Origin: Sipunculus nudus
Taxonomy: Eukaryota > Annelida > Sipuncula > Golfingiida > Sipunculidae
Assembly: GCA_026874595.1 (NCBI GenBank)
Contig: CM049318.1
Coordinates: 49,504,750-49,568,749, forward strand
Reading direction: 5' to 3'
DNA length: 64,000 nucleotides
A program made the position numbers and the translations under genes. Each line of letters begins with the position of its first letter. Positions within the stretch are counted from its first letter, which is position 1. A model generated the notes under the pieces. The model was not told the DNA's origin, did no database searches, and saw only the letters and a program-made list of their open reading frames with translations. Positions 40,401 to 54,727 of the stretch are shown here, piece after piece.

Positions 40401-43400
40401 GTGTAGATGTCCGAAAATCTCCATGCATGATCCTACTATCAGATACACAGCTCACGCAGCGGTTATACACTGCATTCGTTCCAGATCTCCTTTGTTGTAA
40501 CCGCTGCGTTAAAATGAAGGCGACCCGGAACAACTACAGTGTAAACCCGCTGAGGAGTGGAAATGTCAGATAAAATAATAGACCTGTAATCACAACAAGT
40601 CTGTATTCGTGAAACCTTATTTCGTTTCAGTTCGGGATAACGGAAATGAACAAAGGTTTCGTAGAAACAGAAAGAGGGATTTACATGAGTGCTGCGAACC
40701 GCGCTGATGTTGAGGATCTGGTCATATTCATGACGGACGGATTTCCTAACCCCTTTCGACCAACTCTTTTCCCGGTGACAGAAAATATGAAGGATAAAGA
40801 TATAAAGATTATCGGGATAGGTATCACGGACCGAGTAAACGCCACGATAATGAACCAAGTGGTGACCCATCCCAGCTCTAAAAATAACATTCCGGCAAAG
40901 AATTATAACGACCTGCTGGACCTGACGAACAGTATCATCAACACCAGCTGTACAATAGGCCCGGGTAAGGTGATACTTCTATAATCTAATATCACGTTAC
41001 AGTTAAACAGACCTACACACCTACTAGCCAGCAGGGCAATGTTTAACTAGCGGTTCACCAATATTTGTAAGTTTGTTAAAGGGACATAATCAGGAGCAAT
41101 ATTTTGCCCATTCTTTCACATTGTCAGTTCACTTTTGCTTTATGCGAAAGTTTCAAAGCAAAACCATCCCGGCACACAGTCGCCGTACCTTGCATACAGT
41201 TGTTTAACACCTTGTTATGGCTCTGCGTGTTTGTAAACACAGTCCACATGTGTCTGTTTACCATGACAAGACCGCGTGGCCGGAGGTCCGATTGTGAGCC
41301 GCAACACACGATGTTTCAACCAGCAGGAACATGTTCATTTTCGGGCCAAGTGAGTCAGGGCAACTCATGATTGATAGGTGCTGTGGCTCAGCGATACACA
41401 CGAGTTCCACGCGCTGTGTTTATGTTGACAATTGTGATCGAGCCCGTCCACCATTTTAACTCTCGTTTACTGGAGTAAGCAAACGATGTCAGGGCAATAT
41501 TTTGGCAGGTTCATATTTAGTTTAAACGGAAGAATCAATTATAATTAGAACTATAAGAATCATTTCAATATGCTTTACAGGTAACTAGACCCCTTTAATG
41601 GAAAATGTGCAGTTGCAATTCTAAATTTCTGCAGACCTAAGTTTATTATTTTGTTTCCGTCACAGACTGTAAACCCACTTTTATGCACTTGAGGATTTAA
41701 TTAATATCCATTTATTACCCAGACCAAGTATATACGCCATACACTTTGTCTCCATTATGAGTTTGCAAAAATACATATTTAATAATAATGATATATTAGT
41801 ATATGTCGTCATATTTTCATTGTAATATATATTATATAAATAAGCTCTTTATACAAACTCGAGAAGAGACGGTAATGGTTCAACATTATAATTAAAGGGC
41901 CTGATCCCTTAGCCTTCAGTTGCTGTTAAGATGGGCCCTATACGCCTCATTTTTGACGAGGTTAAATATCTACAGTTCTACACTTCCGAAAACATTTACT
42001 CTGCTAGCGAGATTACAAATGCAAACGTCTCAAATAACTGAAAAGGAGATGTATATGCGATAAAGTATTCAAACTGTACAAATAAATGCGATGATATTTA
42101 TCAAATACAAATGCACTTGAGCTGGGTTTACTTGGCGCAGTCTGCGTTTTTCGAAAAATATCACAGTTATGCGAAAAATATTATATAGTTTTTTTTTATC
42201 TTAAACCAATTACATAACCCGGGGTATGCGTGTTACACACGCGGTAAAATGGAATTCTCAGTTGGGAATAAATTGGATCCGCATACAGCGCGGTATAACA
42301 GCCACAGGACCTGGTAATTTGACCTAAGATTGCTGCGTGATATAGTTGGTTAAGACATCATCAGTTCCATACCGCCTTATTTTAACGCCCATCAGGTAAA
42401 TGCTCCATGCGATATTATAGCGCATATAGCACGTTTTGCTGCTTCATAAACATTTTGGCATACTGCCCTCCAAGTAAACGCAGCTCAAGATTTGAATTTA
42501 CACATGATCTCTGTCTTGCCAATTGAAATGTTTCCAACATCATGTTAAGGTATATTTTTATATTGCAGTGAATAACTTACCAGACAGAGATGCTGAAACC
42601 ATTATTATTGAAGCATTAACACATATACAAATCTTTATTAAGTTTTTTTTTATTATTATTATTATCCTCATGTGACACTTTGTAACTATATTTCAAGTTG
42701 AAACCAGATTTTTGCAGCAACATTTGATTTTCGAATGCAAAAACCATGAACAAAATTCTTATAGCTCTACATTTAAATGTAAATGCAACATTTTCAAGTG
42801 CAAATGCAAATTCTTGGTTGTTGTCATTTATGTATATAAAAGAGCCCGAACCTTATAATCATTTAGGATTAGTACAATCTTGAGCATATAGATGTCAGGA
42901 CTTGGTTTTAATGTACTCACAGCCTCAGGAAGCATGACAACTGTTTGTCTCTTTTAGGACAATGTCGCCGGAAAATTGACATTGCATTCATGGTTGACAC
43001 ATCTGAAGAAATGCGTAGAGCCAGCAATAACTTTTTGGAATTGCGAGCGTTTTTGAGAGACATAAGAAGTCAGTTGAAATTAGGAGATGACCGGGTCAGA
43101 GCCGCTATGGTGTATTTTAATGACAACCCTTCGCTGGTTTACGGTCTCAATGACTGCGGCGAGAGCACATCGTGTATGGAGAAAAAACTAAATGCTGATA
43201 TACAGACGGTAAGGTCAAAGTTAGTCCTTACATAGTGGTCATACCCTGCATTCATTCTACAACCCCTCTGCTTAAAGCCAGCCGTTCATCTAACTTTTCT
43301 ATCAGATTTATGTGATTTCTGGCTTACTCTGCGTTTACTATAGGTTATCAGGGGCGGATCCAGGATTTAGTAGAAGGGGGTCCAACCCAGGAGGACTAAT

Positions 43401-46400
43401 GAAAACCCTAAAAAAGGTCCCCAGGACCGGAAAAGGAGAGGGGGGTCCAGGCTGCAAAATATTGTCTGAAACCCTTAAAAAACCGTTGTTTCTGATGAAA
43501 AAGGCGGGGTCCGGACCCCCTTGACAGCACCCCCCCCCCTCCAGGATCTGCTTCTGAATAATCCTGTTAGGAGCACAACACAGCCATTGTTTCGAGCAAG
43601 CCAGTAAATGGAGTTAAAGAACAAATATTTCTAATGACGCTACGTACTTTTATTATGATCCCGGCAATGTTTTTTATTACATCTGCCCTCCCGTGCGGGA
43701 GTTACATTATGTTTGGTGTGTCGTCGTCTTTGTCGGCGGCTCCGTCGTCTGTGTGGTTTTTGTGAACGCCATAAGTTTTGAACTACTCAGATATTTTGGT
43801 GGAATTCGACATGTGAATTATTTCTGCTAATTTTTCGGATGTGTTTGAAAACCAGAGACTTTGGCCTTCATCTTTGAGATAATATCAGCCGAAATGCAAT
43901 TTTGTTTGTGAAATTTTTTCTACAAATTTGGGGATTTGGCCCATAGGGAGGGAAGACTTATCTGTTTTTGCATTGCAAAAGTATACTCATTTAAGTTCTT
44001 TATTGTTCTTATTTCAGGGCCGAGGTAGAAACATGTATAAGGCACTCCTGTTTACGAGAGACCGAGTGTTCGGGGGCACGCCCGGTGATAGAAAGGACGC
44101 TTTTGACATTTATTTCTTTCTGACGTTATCGTCTGTTACCATGACGACCGCTGAGCAAGCCTCGCTCATCGTGGAGGCCGTGGGAATCAAGAACCAGGCT
44201 GTCATTATCACGCTCGCCATTGGAGAAATTCGCGGGATCAACCTGATGTTTGAGCTTGTGTCCCCGCCTTTCCAGAGAAATTATTTCGCTGCTAAACAAT
44301 TCGCAATCCTCAAAAACACCAGTATCAGCGTGGATATCAGAAAGGAAATCTGTGTGGTGGAGCCACTGAAACTGGTGGCACCACAGCTAAGTAGGTCACA
44401 CGTAGACACAAACACACCCAGGAACATCAACCAAATACGTCAAAAAACAGGAACCCAAACCAACTATGTAACATGCATACACAAACACGCAGGAACCCAA
44501 ACAAAGAATGTCACACAAAGACATACACAAGCACACAGGGACCCCAATCATACAAAAACACAAACACGTTTCTAAACACACGGAGGAAGCACTACAAAGT
44601 ATGTCAAACACAAACTCATACACAAATATACTATGGGTAATCCCCATTTGTAAAGAACAAGTGCATACAGAAAAAAAAAGAATCCAGGCCGGGTATTTCA
44701 CATATATACATGGCCACGCATACAGGCGCCCCAACCTTACATGACACACACAAACACATGCACGCAATAAAGTGGAACCCCAATCAAGTAGGACAGCTTG
44801 ACATGTGTTTGAAGATCTCGTATAGTCAATGCGATTTGTTCTCTATGGTGTTGTTTGTTGTTTTCAGTCCCGCCAAGATGTCCTTATGACGTCACCTTAA
44901 TGGTGGACGCCTCTGGCAGTATTGTGACACAGCCCGATTACGAGCTGAACTGGATACACATCGTGGGATTCCTCCGGAAGTTCCTCAACGAAACCAAAAC
45001 CCGGTACAGGGAAACACTGAGGATCGCACTGGCAAAATTCAACCACGAAACAGAGATAGGCTTCTACCTCAGTGACTGCAAAAATAACAGCGACATCAGC
45101 TGTATGATTGAGAAGATTACGTCTTTGTCCAAGCCGGTATGTCAATGTATAATATTAGTAGTTATATTTGCTACTAAATGAGATTTAGTAAATTATATAC
45201 AAGTAAGATTGGTTTGTCTGTTCTAAGATGTGCTAGGTACGTTTATTTCCAAGTAAAAGGGTTCACTTTGTATACTAGTCCTAGGTTAATCTTCTATCAC
45301 TGCCTGGAATCATTGAATGCTTAAAGGTTTAATCTCTCTTGAAGGGGTCCAATCATCTATAAAGCATGTTGAGATAACACGAAAAATAGCTTCTTCACTT
45401 TAAATTTGATCTGTACCTGCCAAAATATTGCTTTTTAAACCATATGCTTATTCCTGTTAACGCATGTTAAAAACAGTCGACCTGGCGCGACCACAGATGT
45501 CAACATAAAACACAGCGAGTGGGGCATCGCGGAGCCACAACACGTGTCAATCAGAATATGCTCTGACTGACTTCCCGAAAAAATGAAATACATGTTCCCG
45601 CTGGTTGAAACAACGCGTGTTGCGGCTCACAATCGGACCTCCGGTCACGCGGCCTTGTTATGGTAAACAGACACGTGCACTGTTTACCAACACGCAGAAC
45701 CATAAAAAGGTGTTATGCAGCCGTATGCGAGGTACGGCGACTGTGTGCTGGGATGGTTTTGCTGGGAAACTTTTTTATAAAGCAAAACTGAGCTGATAGT
45801 GTGAAAGAAAGGGTATAATATTGCTCCTGATTATGTCCCTTTCATTATTATAACGTATTTGTATGTATGAAAAAGAAATATCGGATACGTTGATATCACC
45901 ACATGCATTCTTAATTTTAGCGAAAACATATCAAAACATAAAAATCTCAGAGTTGCATTATATGAGTTTATGCCCTAATAAGTCTATAAAGCTAAATCTT
46001 TCTTATTTGCAGAATCTTATTGTCGTCATCTAGTGTTGACATTAAAACTTTCTTTGTTACATTAAGAAAAATGATGGAAGATTCATATCGATTCATAACA
46101 CTAGGTTAATTTCTAACATGTAAATGCCCAGTACATCGATCATTAAATGTACATTCGGCGTTCAATAAAAATATTTTTATATTTTCATGTAAATGTGAAG
46201 ATGTTTCATATTTTAGCCAATTTCTTATTACTTTCGTATTCAAAGTGTAAGGTATGAACTTTAACCAAAGGTTCTTTCATTTGATATTCTAAGAGCTCAT
46301 GGTTTCTGTTTATAGACAGATAAGGTGTAGGCGACTTTTGATTTATATTTCAGGGAGACAGAGACTATGTTGACATCCCTCGAGCGTTTGGACGTGTGAG

Positions 46401-49400
46401 TGATCTGGTCTACGTGGAGCGTCGGGGTGACAGAGAAAATCCTAATGTTATTATCTTCCTGACCGACGGGTTCTCGGAGGGAAGTCCGGATTACCTCATC
46501 CGGGTCACAAGGAAAATCCGCGAATCAGGGACGCGCATTGTCGGTGTCGGAATCACACCGGAAACAGACGAAAACACAATGCAACAAATCGTCAGTAGCC
46601 CCGTGCAGAAAAATTACGTCTTAGTTCAGCGGTTCAAGGATCTCGTGGACCACGTTTTCACTGTTATTCAACAGACTTGCATTAGCAGAAACACTACCAG
46701 TAGGTGGCGCTTCATGGTGTTAATCTTTACTATGGTATCTTTTTGTTCAAGAGAGTTCAAATAATCGCGAAAGGAAAATTCAGTAAAATAAAACATTCTT
46801 GAATAAGAATTCCCATCATGGTGAATAAGAGGTCCAATCATGGAAGGCAAGTCAAAAGGTAGAACATTGGTATTAAATATAAATAATAATTATAGTTCAT
46901 GCATGTTCAAAGATTGGTACTTAAATAATTTTGGGTAGGTTTAAAAAATATGGTGAGATCGCGAAAAAAAGGGACCTTCGTGTAACACTGACAAAATCGG
47001 TAATCGCGAAATTTTAACCCCTCGAATATGAAGCCACTCCCAGTATTTAGATTTTGACTCTACTTTGAGTATGTTTTACTGTTTGCTTAGCTTACCGAAA
47101 AACTTTAACTGCTTTTTCTTCACGTTTTCACAAGATATGCCAACGTATTTTGTCCTGCTTCTCTCGCTAGAGATACAATGCATATTACCTGCGACCCAGA
47201 AGCAGACATTTGCCCTAAGAACATAGTTTTTGGGTGGCAAGCATGAAACGAGAATGAATATTCATGTGAAGCCTGTTTGTCGCCATGGAAGCAATCTACC
47301 GGTTATATGTTCGATGCGTCTCCTTTGCCCGTCTCTATTCCTTGACAGGTGCACTGGTAAAAGACGCCTAGAATTCCTTCAGGTTTTCGGTAATTTTTTG
47401 CTAGACCAGTTAGTTATACGGTTGTAGGTGTTTTGTTTGCGAGGGTTTCAAATTCGCGATATCCGCGAAAGAAAAGTATCGCGAAAATAACACTTCCGTG
47501 AATGAGACGCCCAAACTATACAGGTGAACATTCGTTTAAACTGTATCCCCAAAGACATCTTATATACATTTTCTATGTCTTAACGGTCACAAGGCATGAA
47601 GTATTGACATTATTAATATTGACAGATATATTTCATATTACCCGTATATCAAAAACTGATTTTATGAATAATATAATGTATTTTACATTATCTGTCTATA
47701 GCAAACAACAATTTTTACTTCTTCAAAGTTCCCTTAGTCCTTCTCAAATAATAAAGATTTTTTAAACATATTAAATAGTTTATACAATAAAGGAAACATT
47801 ATGAGCAGTTTACTATATGGTGAGCTCGCGAAAATCGACCCCTCGTGAAACACTGAAAAAAGTGGATATCACGAAATATTAATCTCGGGGGGAAAAGATT
47901 ACCAAAGTGAATATGGTCTCTTTTAGGGTGAAGGACAGCTTGGGATATTTGATTTTGGTACTAATTTTAGTTAAGTTCAGGATGACATAAAGATATCTCC
48001 GTGATATACTAGTAATTATAGGTTGTTAGGCCGCTTGAGATAGATCTCGTTAGTATAACTATGGATACAGTTTAGTGATATCTCACTGATCAATTTTATT
48101 TAGGTTGTAAGGCCGCGGGAGATATCGTTTTCATTTTCGACTCCTCGGGGTCTATCGGGCCGGACGGGTTTAACAGAGAGAAGAAATTTGTTTCGGATTT
48201 GATCCGATTGCTTCCTATAGAGGAGAAGGGAATCCGGATTGGTCTGCTCCAGTTCTCCGACAAATATGAACTTGTCTTCCATCTCAAAGAGTGAGTGGTA
48301 TTGATTGCAGATATCAGGGTTTAAAGAACACATAACGCACAAGGGTCGGGGGCCGGGGGGGGGGGGGGGGGGGCTTTTATTTTATTTAAATAAGCATGAT
48401 ATATCTCCAGGTTCACCTTTACTGAAATATCATTTTTCTGCAATTAATTCATTTTGTTGTTTGTGAACAAAACTAAGACATTAAAAGAACCAATATTCCA
48501 GGATTTAAAACAAATGCATTTTTCGAGAAAATTCGATCATAGGAAAAAAGAGTAAATGATCCGAAATTTTTACTCATATTATGTTTGTATAATGATCAGA
48601 TCACTAACAATATGCATTTACTGCCTAAGAACACTTTAATTCGTCACCATACCCTCCCTATGACTTCGGTGTATAGTGTTAGAAATATATGATTTATATG
48701 GCAGTTACACTCATCCTATTCCGTATTATTTCCTTTTTCACAGCTACGGTAGTGCCAGTCACATGTGGGCTGCAGTCAGCGAAATGAAACATATGAACGG
48801 ACGGACAAACACTCCTGCGGCTTTAGAGTACGCCCGCACCACAATGTTCACGCCATACAACGGTGACCGACCGAATAGGCCTAACATTGCGGTAGTCTTA
48901 ACGGACGGCGGGTCTAACAGCGAGTTCCGTAAAAATACGATCGAACAAGCAGGCCGGTTGAAGGAGAAGGCTCACGTGATCGTTGTTCAGGTCGGTGATT
49001 GGGTGAATATCAATGAATTACATGGTAAGTCTTATAAATCATTGTATTTATTAGATTATAATTAGATTGTCCCTCTGGTAAGCCCAGACCTGGTCCAAGC
49101 CAAACATAAATCGGACCGGATCCTGTTCCTTACTCTAGGACCGGTACCGACATTTGATTGGGTCTTATCCAAGCAGATCATATTTCAACGTGCAGTTGAC
49201 CCATATTTGTGCAGTTGAAATGGAAAATGTGCAGTGGTTATCGTTGCTTTGTGCAATCCTAAAAGGTTGTACTTGGGCCAATACATTAAACGCTATTACG
49301 CGCCCTACGCGTGCGGTTTGAAAGATTGTTGAATTATGTAAGGAATCTGCCCCCCCCCTCTTCTGTCTCTCTCTGTCTGTCTCTGTCTGTCTGTCTCTGT

Positions 49401-52400
49401 GTCTGTGTGTCTCTCTCTCTCTATCTCTCTCTCTCTATCGCTTTCTCGCTCTCGCCCCCCCTCTCTCTCAGATATATAACAATCAATATTTTACATTTTC
49501 TTTCAGCCATTGCTAGTTTTCCGTTCGAAGAAAACCGACTGTACGTACGGAACATTCACCGGCTGCCGAATATAACTGCACAGCTCGTTGATATGCTCTG
49601 CAACAGTGAGTTGTTTTTTTTCTTCTTTATTCTAGCATTTACAAACCAGCTTTTACTTATAAACGCGTAGTGAAGCTGAACGAAAAGCAAGGTAATTACT
49701 CTTTAACTCAGCCCGCCAAGTTCTTAAAACGCAATCGGTTTTTGCAATATACCTTTGGTCATAATTATCTTATATAGAAAGATGACAGTTACAAGGGAGT
49801 TTTATAGCTGTGAAACAGACTCTTAGCCTTAGGTATAGACTTGGATTCCTGATTGTCAAAACATTTAATTGTCATGTGAAAAAATAATTAAAATTATGAT
49901 AAAACTATCAAAATGATAATATAACTAATACAACTAATACTTCTGCTGCCGCTGCTACAACAATAACTACATGTATTACTACTGTCACTGTTACATTTAC
50001 CACAACTGCTACCACTACTACTACTTCTACTTTTACTTCTACTTTCTACTACTGCTGCTATAAATAACACTACTACTACTACTACTACTGCTACTACTTC
50101 TACTGTTACTTCTTTTATTTCTACCCTTTCTACTACTACTGCAACTGTTACTACTACTGTTAAGACTTCTTATACTACTATCGCTTCTACAACTACTACT
50201 GTCGCTACTACTGTTACTACTACTACTATCGGTACTCTACCGGCATATGTAGCCGGAGTTTTTGTAGTTAAACAGAAGAAAAATGTTATATTATTGTTGT
50301 TACTATTGCTAATGACGATAAAAACTTGCTAAAGTTGTCTAAATGGCAGAAACTGCAAGTATAAAATGGCATTCGTCTCGAAGCTCTGTTGTATCACGGA
50401 TCGGGTTCGGCTCTCGATTGGCATGGCTGGGTCTCTGCTACTGGGATCGGTAAAAGACATGTATGCTGCTTTTGCCTTTACCGGTGCGGGTAAAACGGTG
50501 GCGGTCTCTCGCGGCTTCCTACTTGGCTTGGTGGCATCACGTCTATTAGCTCTCAAGATTATGCTTATAAGGAGCGCACAGGGCTGGGGTCTTGACCACA
50601 GCAACTTGTAGCTGCTCGATAAAGCGAACAACTTCTTAAGTCAAGTGTTGTTATTATTTTATAAAAACATGTGATGACAGATAATGACATGTGTGATGGC
50701 GTAGAGTGCGAAAATGGAGGACTGGCAATCCAGGTAAACGGGACTTGTATGTGTGACTGTCCCTCAGGCTACGTCAACATGACATGTAACACCGGTAAGT
50801 GAACCTGTATTCATGACTGGTTAATGTACGTCTCAATTCATAATCATTCATTGAACTGGATTGAATTAGTGCAAATTCTGAAAAATAAGCTCAGGAAAAT
50901 TGCAGCAGCGGATTACTCCGGGACCCGCAAATCCAGCATTTTATTTTATGATACTCAGTGACTGTTAACATACCGAAAGCAGTACTTTAACTTCCTTTTG
51001 TATGAAAATTTTTTTCTTAATTTTCTCCACTTGCTGTTCAGGAAAAAAACGTTCATAAAAAAAGTGGCCTGTCGCTGCTTGAACGACCACTCTCTTATCA
51101 TTTTCAAAACTCATCTTTTATATCCAAGCGGGAAATATTTATTTTAATTTCTGGTTTTATCAGTCGATATATTATACATTTTCAATGTGGTCAGGTTATG
51201 TTGTGTTGTGTTTTTTTTTTTACTTACAGTCTGCGCTCGTCCGGCTGACATCGCCATCGCTCTGGACAAATCAGGGTCGATAGAATCCAAAGATTTCAGA
51301 AAGGAAATCGATTTTGTTAAAAGCTTTGTTGCCGGACTAAACTTCAGAATGCACAGGTTAGCTTTTTTTTATCCATCGTTTACAAACTGTTCCATATTTT
51401 TGTATAAGAAACAATAGTTGTTGGAATAAAATTATATAATCCATGTATTCTGTCACGGTTGCTCTCTCGACTAGGTTGTAAAATGTCATGTGCCCTGATG
51501 CCTTGTTCCGGACGTCAAGCACGACCTTTTCTAATGTTTACTATGCAAATGTGTAGTGGAATTAAGGATACTACAGGTCCATGTGAAAATTACGACATAA
51601 TATTCAGAAGCGGATCCGGGGGGATCCAGGGGGTCCGGACCCCCACCTTTTTCATCAGAAGCAACGTTTTTTAAGGGCTTCAGACAAAATTTTGCGGCCT
51701 GGACCCCCCTTTTCCAGACCTGTGGACCTTTTGAGGGTTTTTATTGGTCCTCCTGGGTTGGACCCCCCCCCCCCCTTTCCTAAATCCTGGATCCGCCCCT
51801 GATATTGAAGTTATAATAATTTAACTACAGTTTTCAAGGATATGTTATTAATGCATTTAGCTAATTTTATATTGGATTAAATATTGTGTTCAAGCTACCA
51901 AAGCTTTGTCAAAGATTAGCAGAGCTCTTAACGTGTTACATTATAGAGTTATTCGCTAGTAATAAATGAATGTTCCTCTCATACTTGAAGAATGTCTTTT
52001 CATGAGCAGTATGGCGGGATAAATTTTAAGAAGCTTAAACATTTTTTGACATTTTAGAGTAGCCGTTACCAGTTTTTCCGACGAAGCTCAGGTACATCTA
52101 GACTTTAACGACAAACAGACAAAGCGGAGAGTCGTAGAATCCCTGGACATCTGGCACAGCGGCGGAGGTACAAACACAGCTGATGCTTTGGAAAAGATAA
52201 AGAACGTCTTCAGAAATACACGTGTCAGGCGGACTAGAAGGTAAGGTCGTTTCTAGTCACTCCAGACTGACTTAACTAACGCTCACTTCCTGACTCACTG
52301 ACTGATTGACTGGGTCACGGTCTCACTGACTCATTCATTAACTAACTGACTCACGGTCTCACTACTCACTCACTTACTTACTCAATGTCTCAAACTCACG

Positions 52401-54457
52401 GTCTTGCTGACTCACGAACCCTCACTTATCGACTCACTGAATACTGACTCACTCACTCACTAACTGGCTGACTGACTCACTGACTCACTCACGCACTCAG
52501 TCACTAATTCACTGACTCATTCACTGACTCACTCACTGGCTTACTTTTTCACTCACTAACTTACATACTCACTGGCTCACTCACTACCTCACTGACTCAC
52601 TGAATCACTCATTGACTCACTAACTGACTAACTGACTGACTCACTCACTCAGAAATTCGTGTGAACCAATCATGCACAATACACTTGCACACAACGATCG
52701 CATGCACTCACTACTCCACACTTATGCAGTCATACTCTCCGTCGCAAACGAAAACAAACGTTTGACTCAAATGCATTTTAGGATTTTTATTATGATTTTA
52801 ATATTGCAAAAACGGTTATATATGAACCAAAGAAGTTGTATCTAATTATGCCAAGGTCACTTTTAAACCAAAGGTAAACAGTAACAACAAAGGTATTCAC
52901 TTCTCACTAACTTTAAACAATACTGACGGTCATGACCTACAAGTACATCTAGTCATCATTAATAGAAATAACCCCAAGTATTAACATCTAGAGTAAGTTT
53001 ATTTTTGCGATTGTATATGTCTTTACCCCGTAGGTCCTCTATCCGGAAATATAAAATATATACAATACTTCAAAAGTTAATTATGTTTACAGATATTATA
53101 TATTTCCACATATTTGACCTTTAAGATCAAGTTCAGAGGATCAAACTCCATGGTTTTCAAACTCTCCCAGCACTTGTTTTAAACATTTGGTGTATCAAAT
53201 TAGAGAAAAAAAAATACTTCAGAAGTTATTGGGCTAATAAATAATCTACATTTCTGATGATTTGACATTCAGTGGTTCAGTATTTATGGGGTTCACAATA
53301 TTTTTGGCTTATTTGACTTTCAAGATGAAGTTCAAGGTCACCTGTGTTAAGCTATTCTTGGGTCTTGTTTGAAACAACTGAGATATCAAATTTCACTAAA
53401 AAATAGTTGTTCAAAAGTTATGGGGTTCACAATATTCTTTATAAATTTCGGCTTATTTGACTTTGAACATGCAGTTCAAAGTCAACGGTTTCGAACCTGG
53501 TCCGAGAGATTTGTAGACACGATTTAAATATAAAATGAAGAAAATATTTAGTGGTTCAAAAGTTGCTTTCTCAAGAATTGACACCGACGACGACAGAGCT
53601 AACACTATAGGTCTTCCCCATGGGAGGGGAGACATAATAAATGGTACTGATATGTAGTTAGGATACAAAGGTAATTGGTAGATTTGGTGGTTTTAAAAGA
53701 GGTATTCATCATGTTTCAGTGGGAAGGACATAGCTCGTATAGCTGTGGTGATAACAGACGGGGAGTCCAACGACAAGAAGAAAACCTGGGACATGTCACG
53801 TGAGCTCCGAGAATCAGGTACGTATTTTTAATGTTGACAGTTACAGTGAAAGCTCGCCTGATGACCACCTCGTTATCACGACCACCCCGCGAAGGCGACC
53901 ACTTCATTTCGGAATAGTGAAAATTATCATGAAAAAACACCCGCCACACGACCACCCCACTAACACGACCAGTTAGGTTGGTCCCGCGGGTGGTCGTGTT
54001 AGCGAGATTTCCCTTTATCTGATTTTTATTTGTACATTTGTATTTTGTATATTAATAGTATTATTAATATTGTAGGTTGGTTATCTTTGTTAGTAGTAGT
54101 TGTAGTATAAGTAGCAACAGGGACAGCATAATGGAAGTAAGAGTGTGCTGCAATATATCACTAATTAACGTACATGGCCTTGGAAAATAGAAAAAAAAGA
54201 GAATGGTTCATAGTAAGATTTTTAACACCAGAATATGGCATAGAATTTTGAAAACATTTGTTTTCGCTTTACGATTATCAGGGGTCATGGTTCTGGCGGT
54301 GGCTGTGGGATCGGGCCCCAAGATGGACGAGTTGATGGGAATGGTCAGTGCTCCTACAGACCGGAACGTTATCAAAGTACCGGACTTTACAGCTCTAGGC
54401 AGCGTCATCAGCGATCTGACCAGCAGTATCTGTCTCAGTAAGCAGTTAACACGCACA

Positions 54458-54513
<56 letters not shown>

Positions 54514-54669
54514 CTCATATAAGCATAATGCAGACTTGAGAACTTTCAAAAACTGAGAAATTTCATCGAGTTACCAACACCATACGACTCGTAAAGAGCG
54601 ATTTAATACGCACACATAAACCCATTGAGACATACCATTGACGTAAGAGGAGGTTACATAAATTCCTTT

Positions 54670-54727
<58 letters not shown>

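Noticed and set aside
44396-44767. Cys-rich minus-strand frame of 123 codons and the plus-strand run-on after exon 7
   Set aside because: Both come from the ACA-rich intron 7 minisatellite; the exon 7 donor at 44391 and homology with vWA1 and vWA4 end the coding part earlier.
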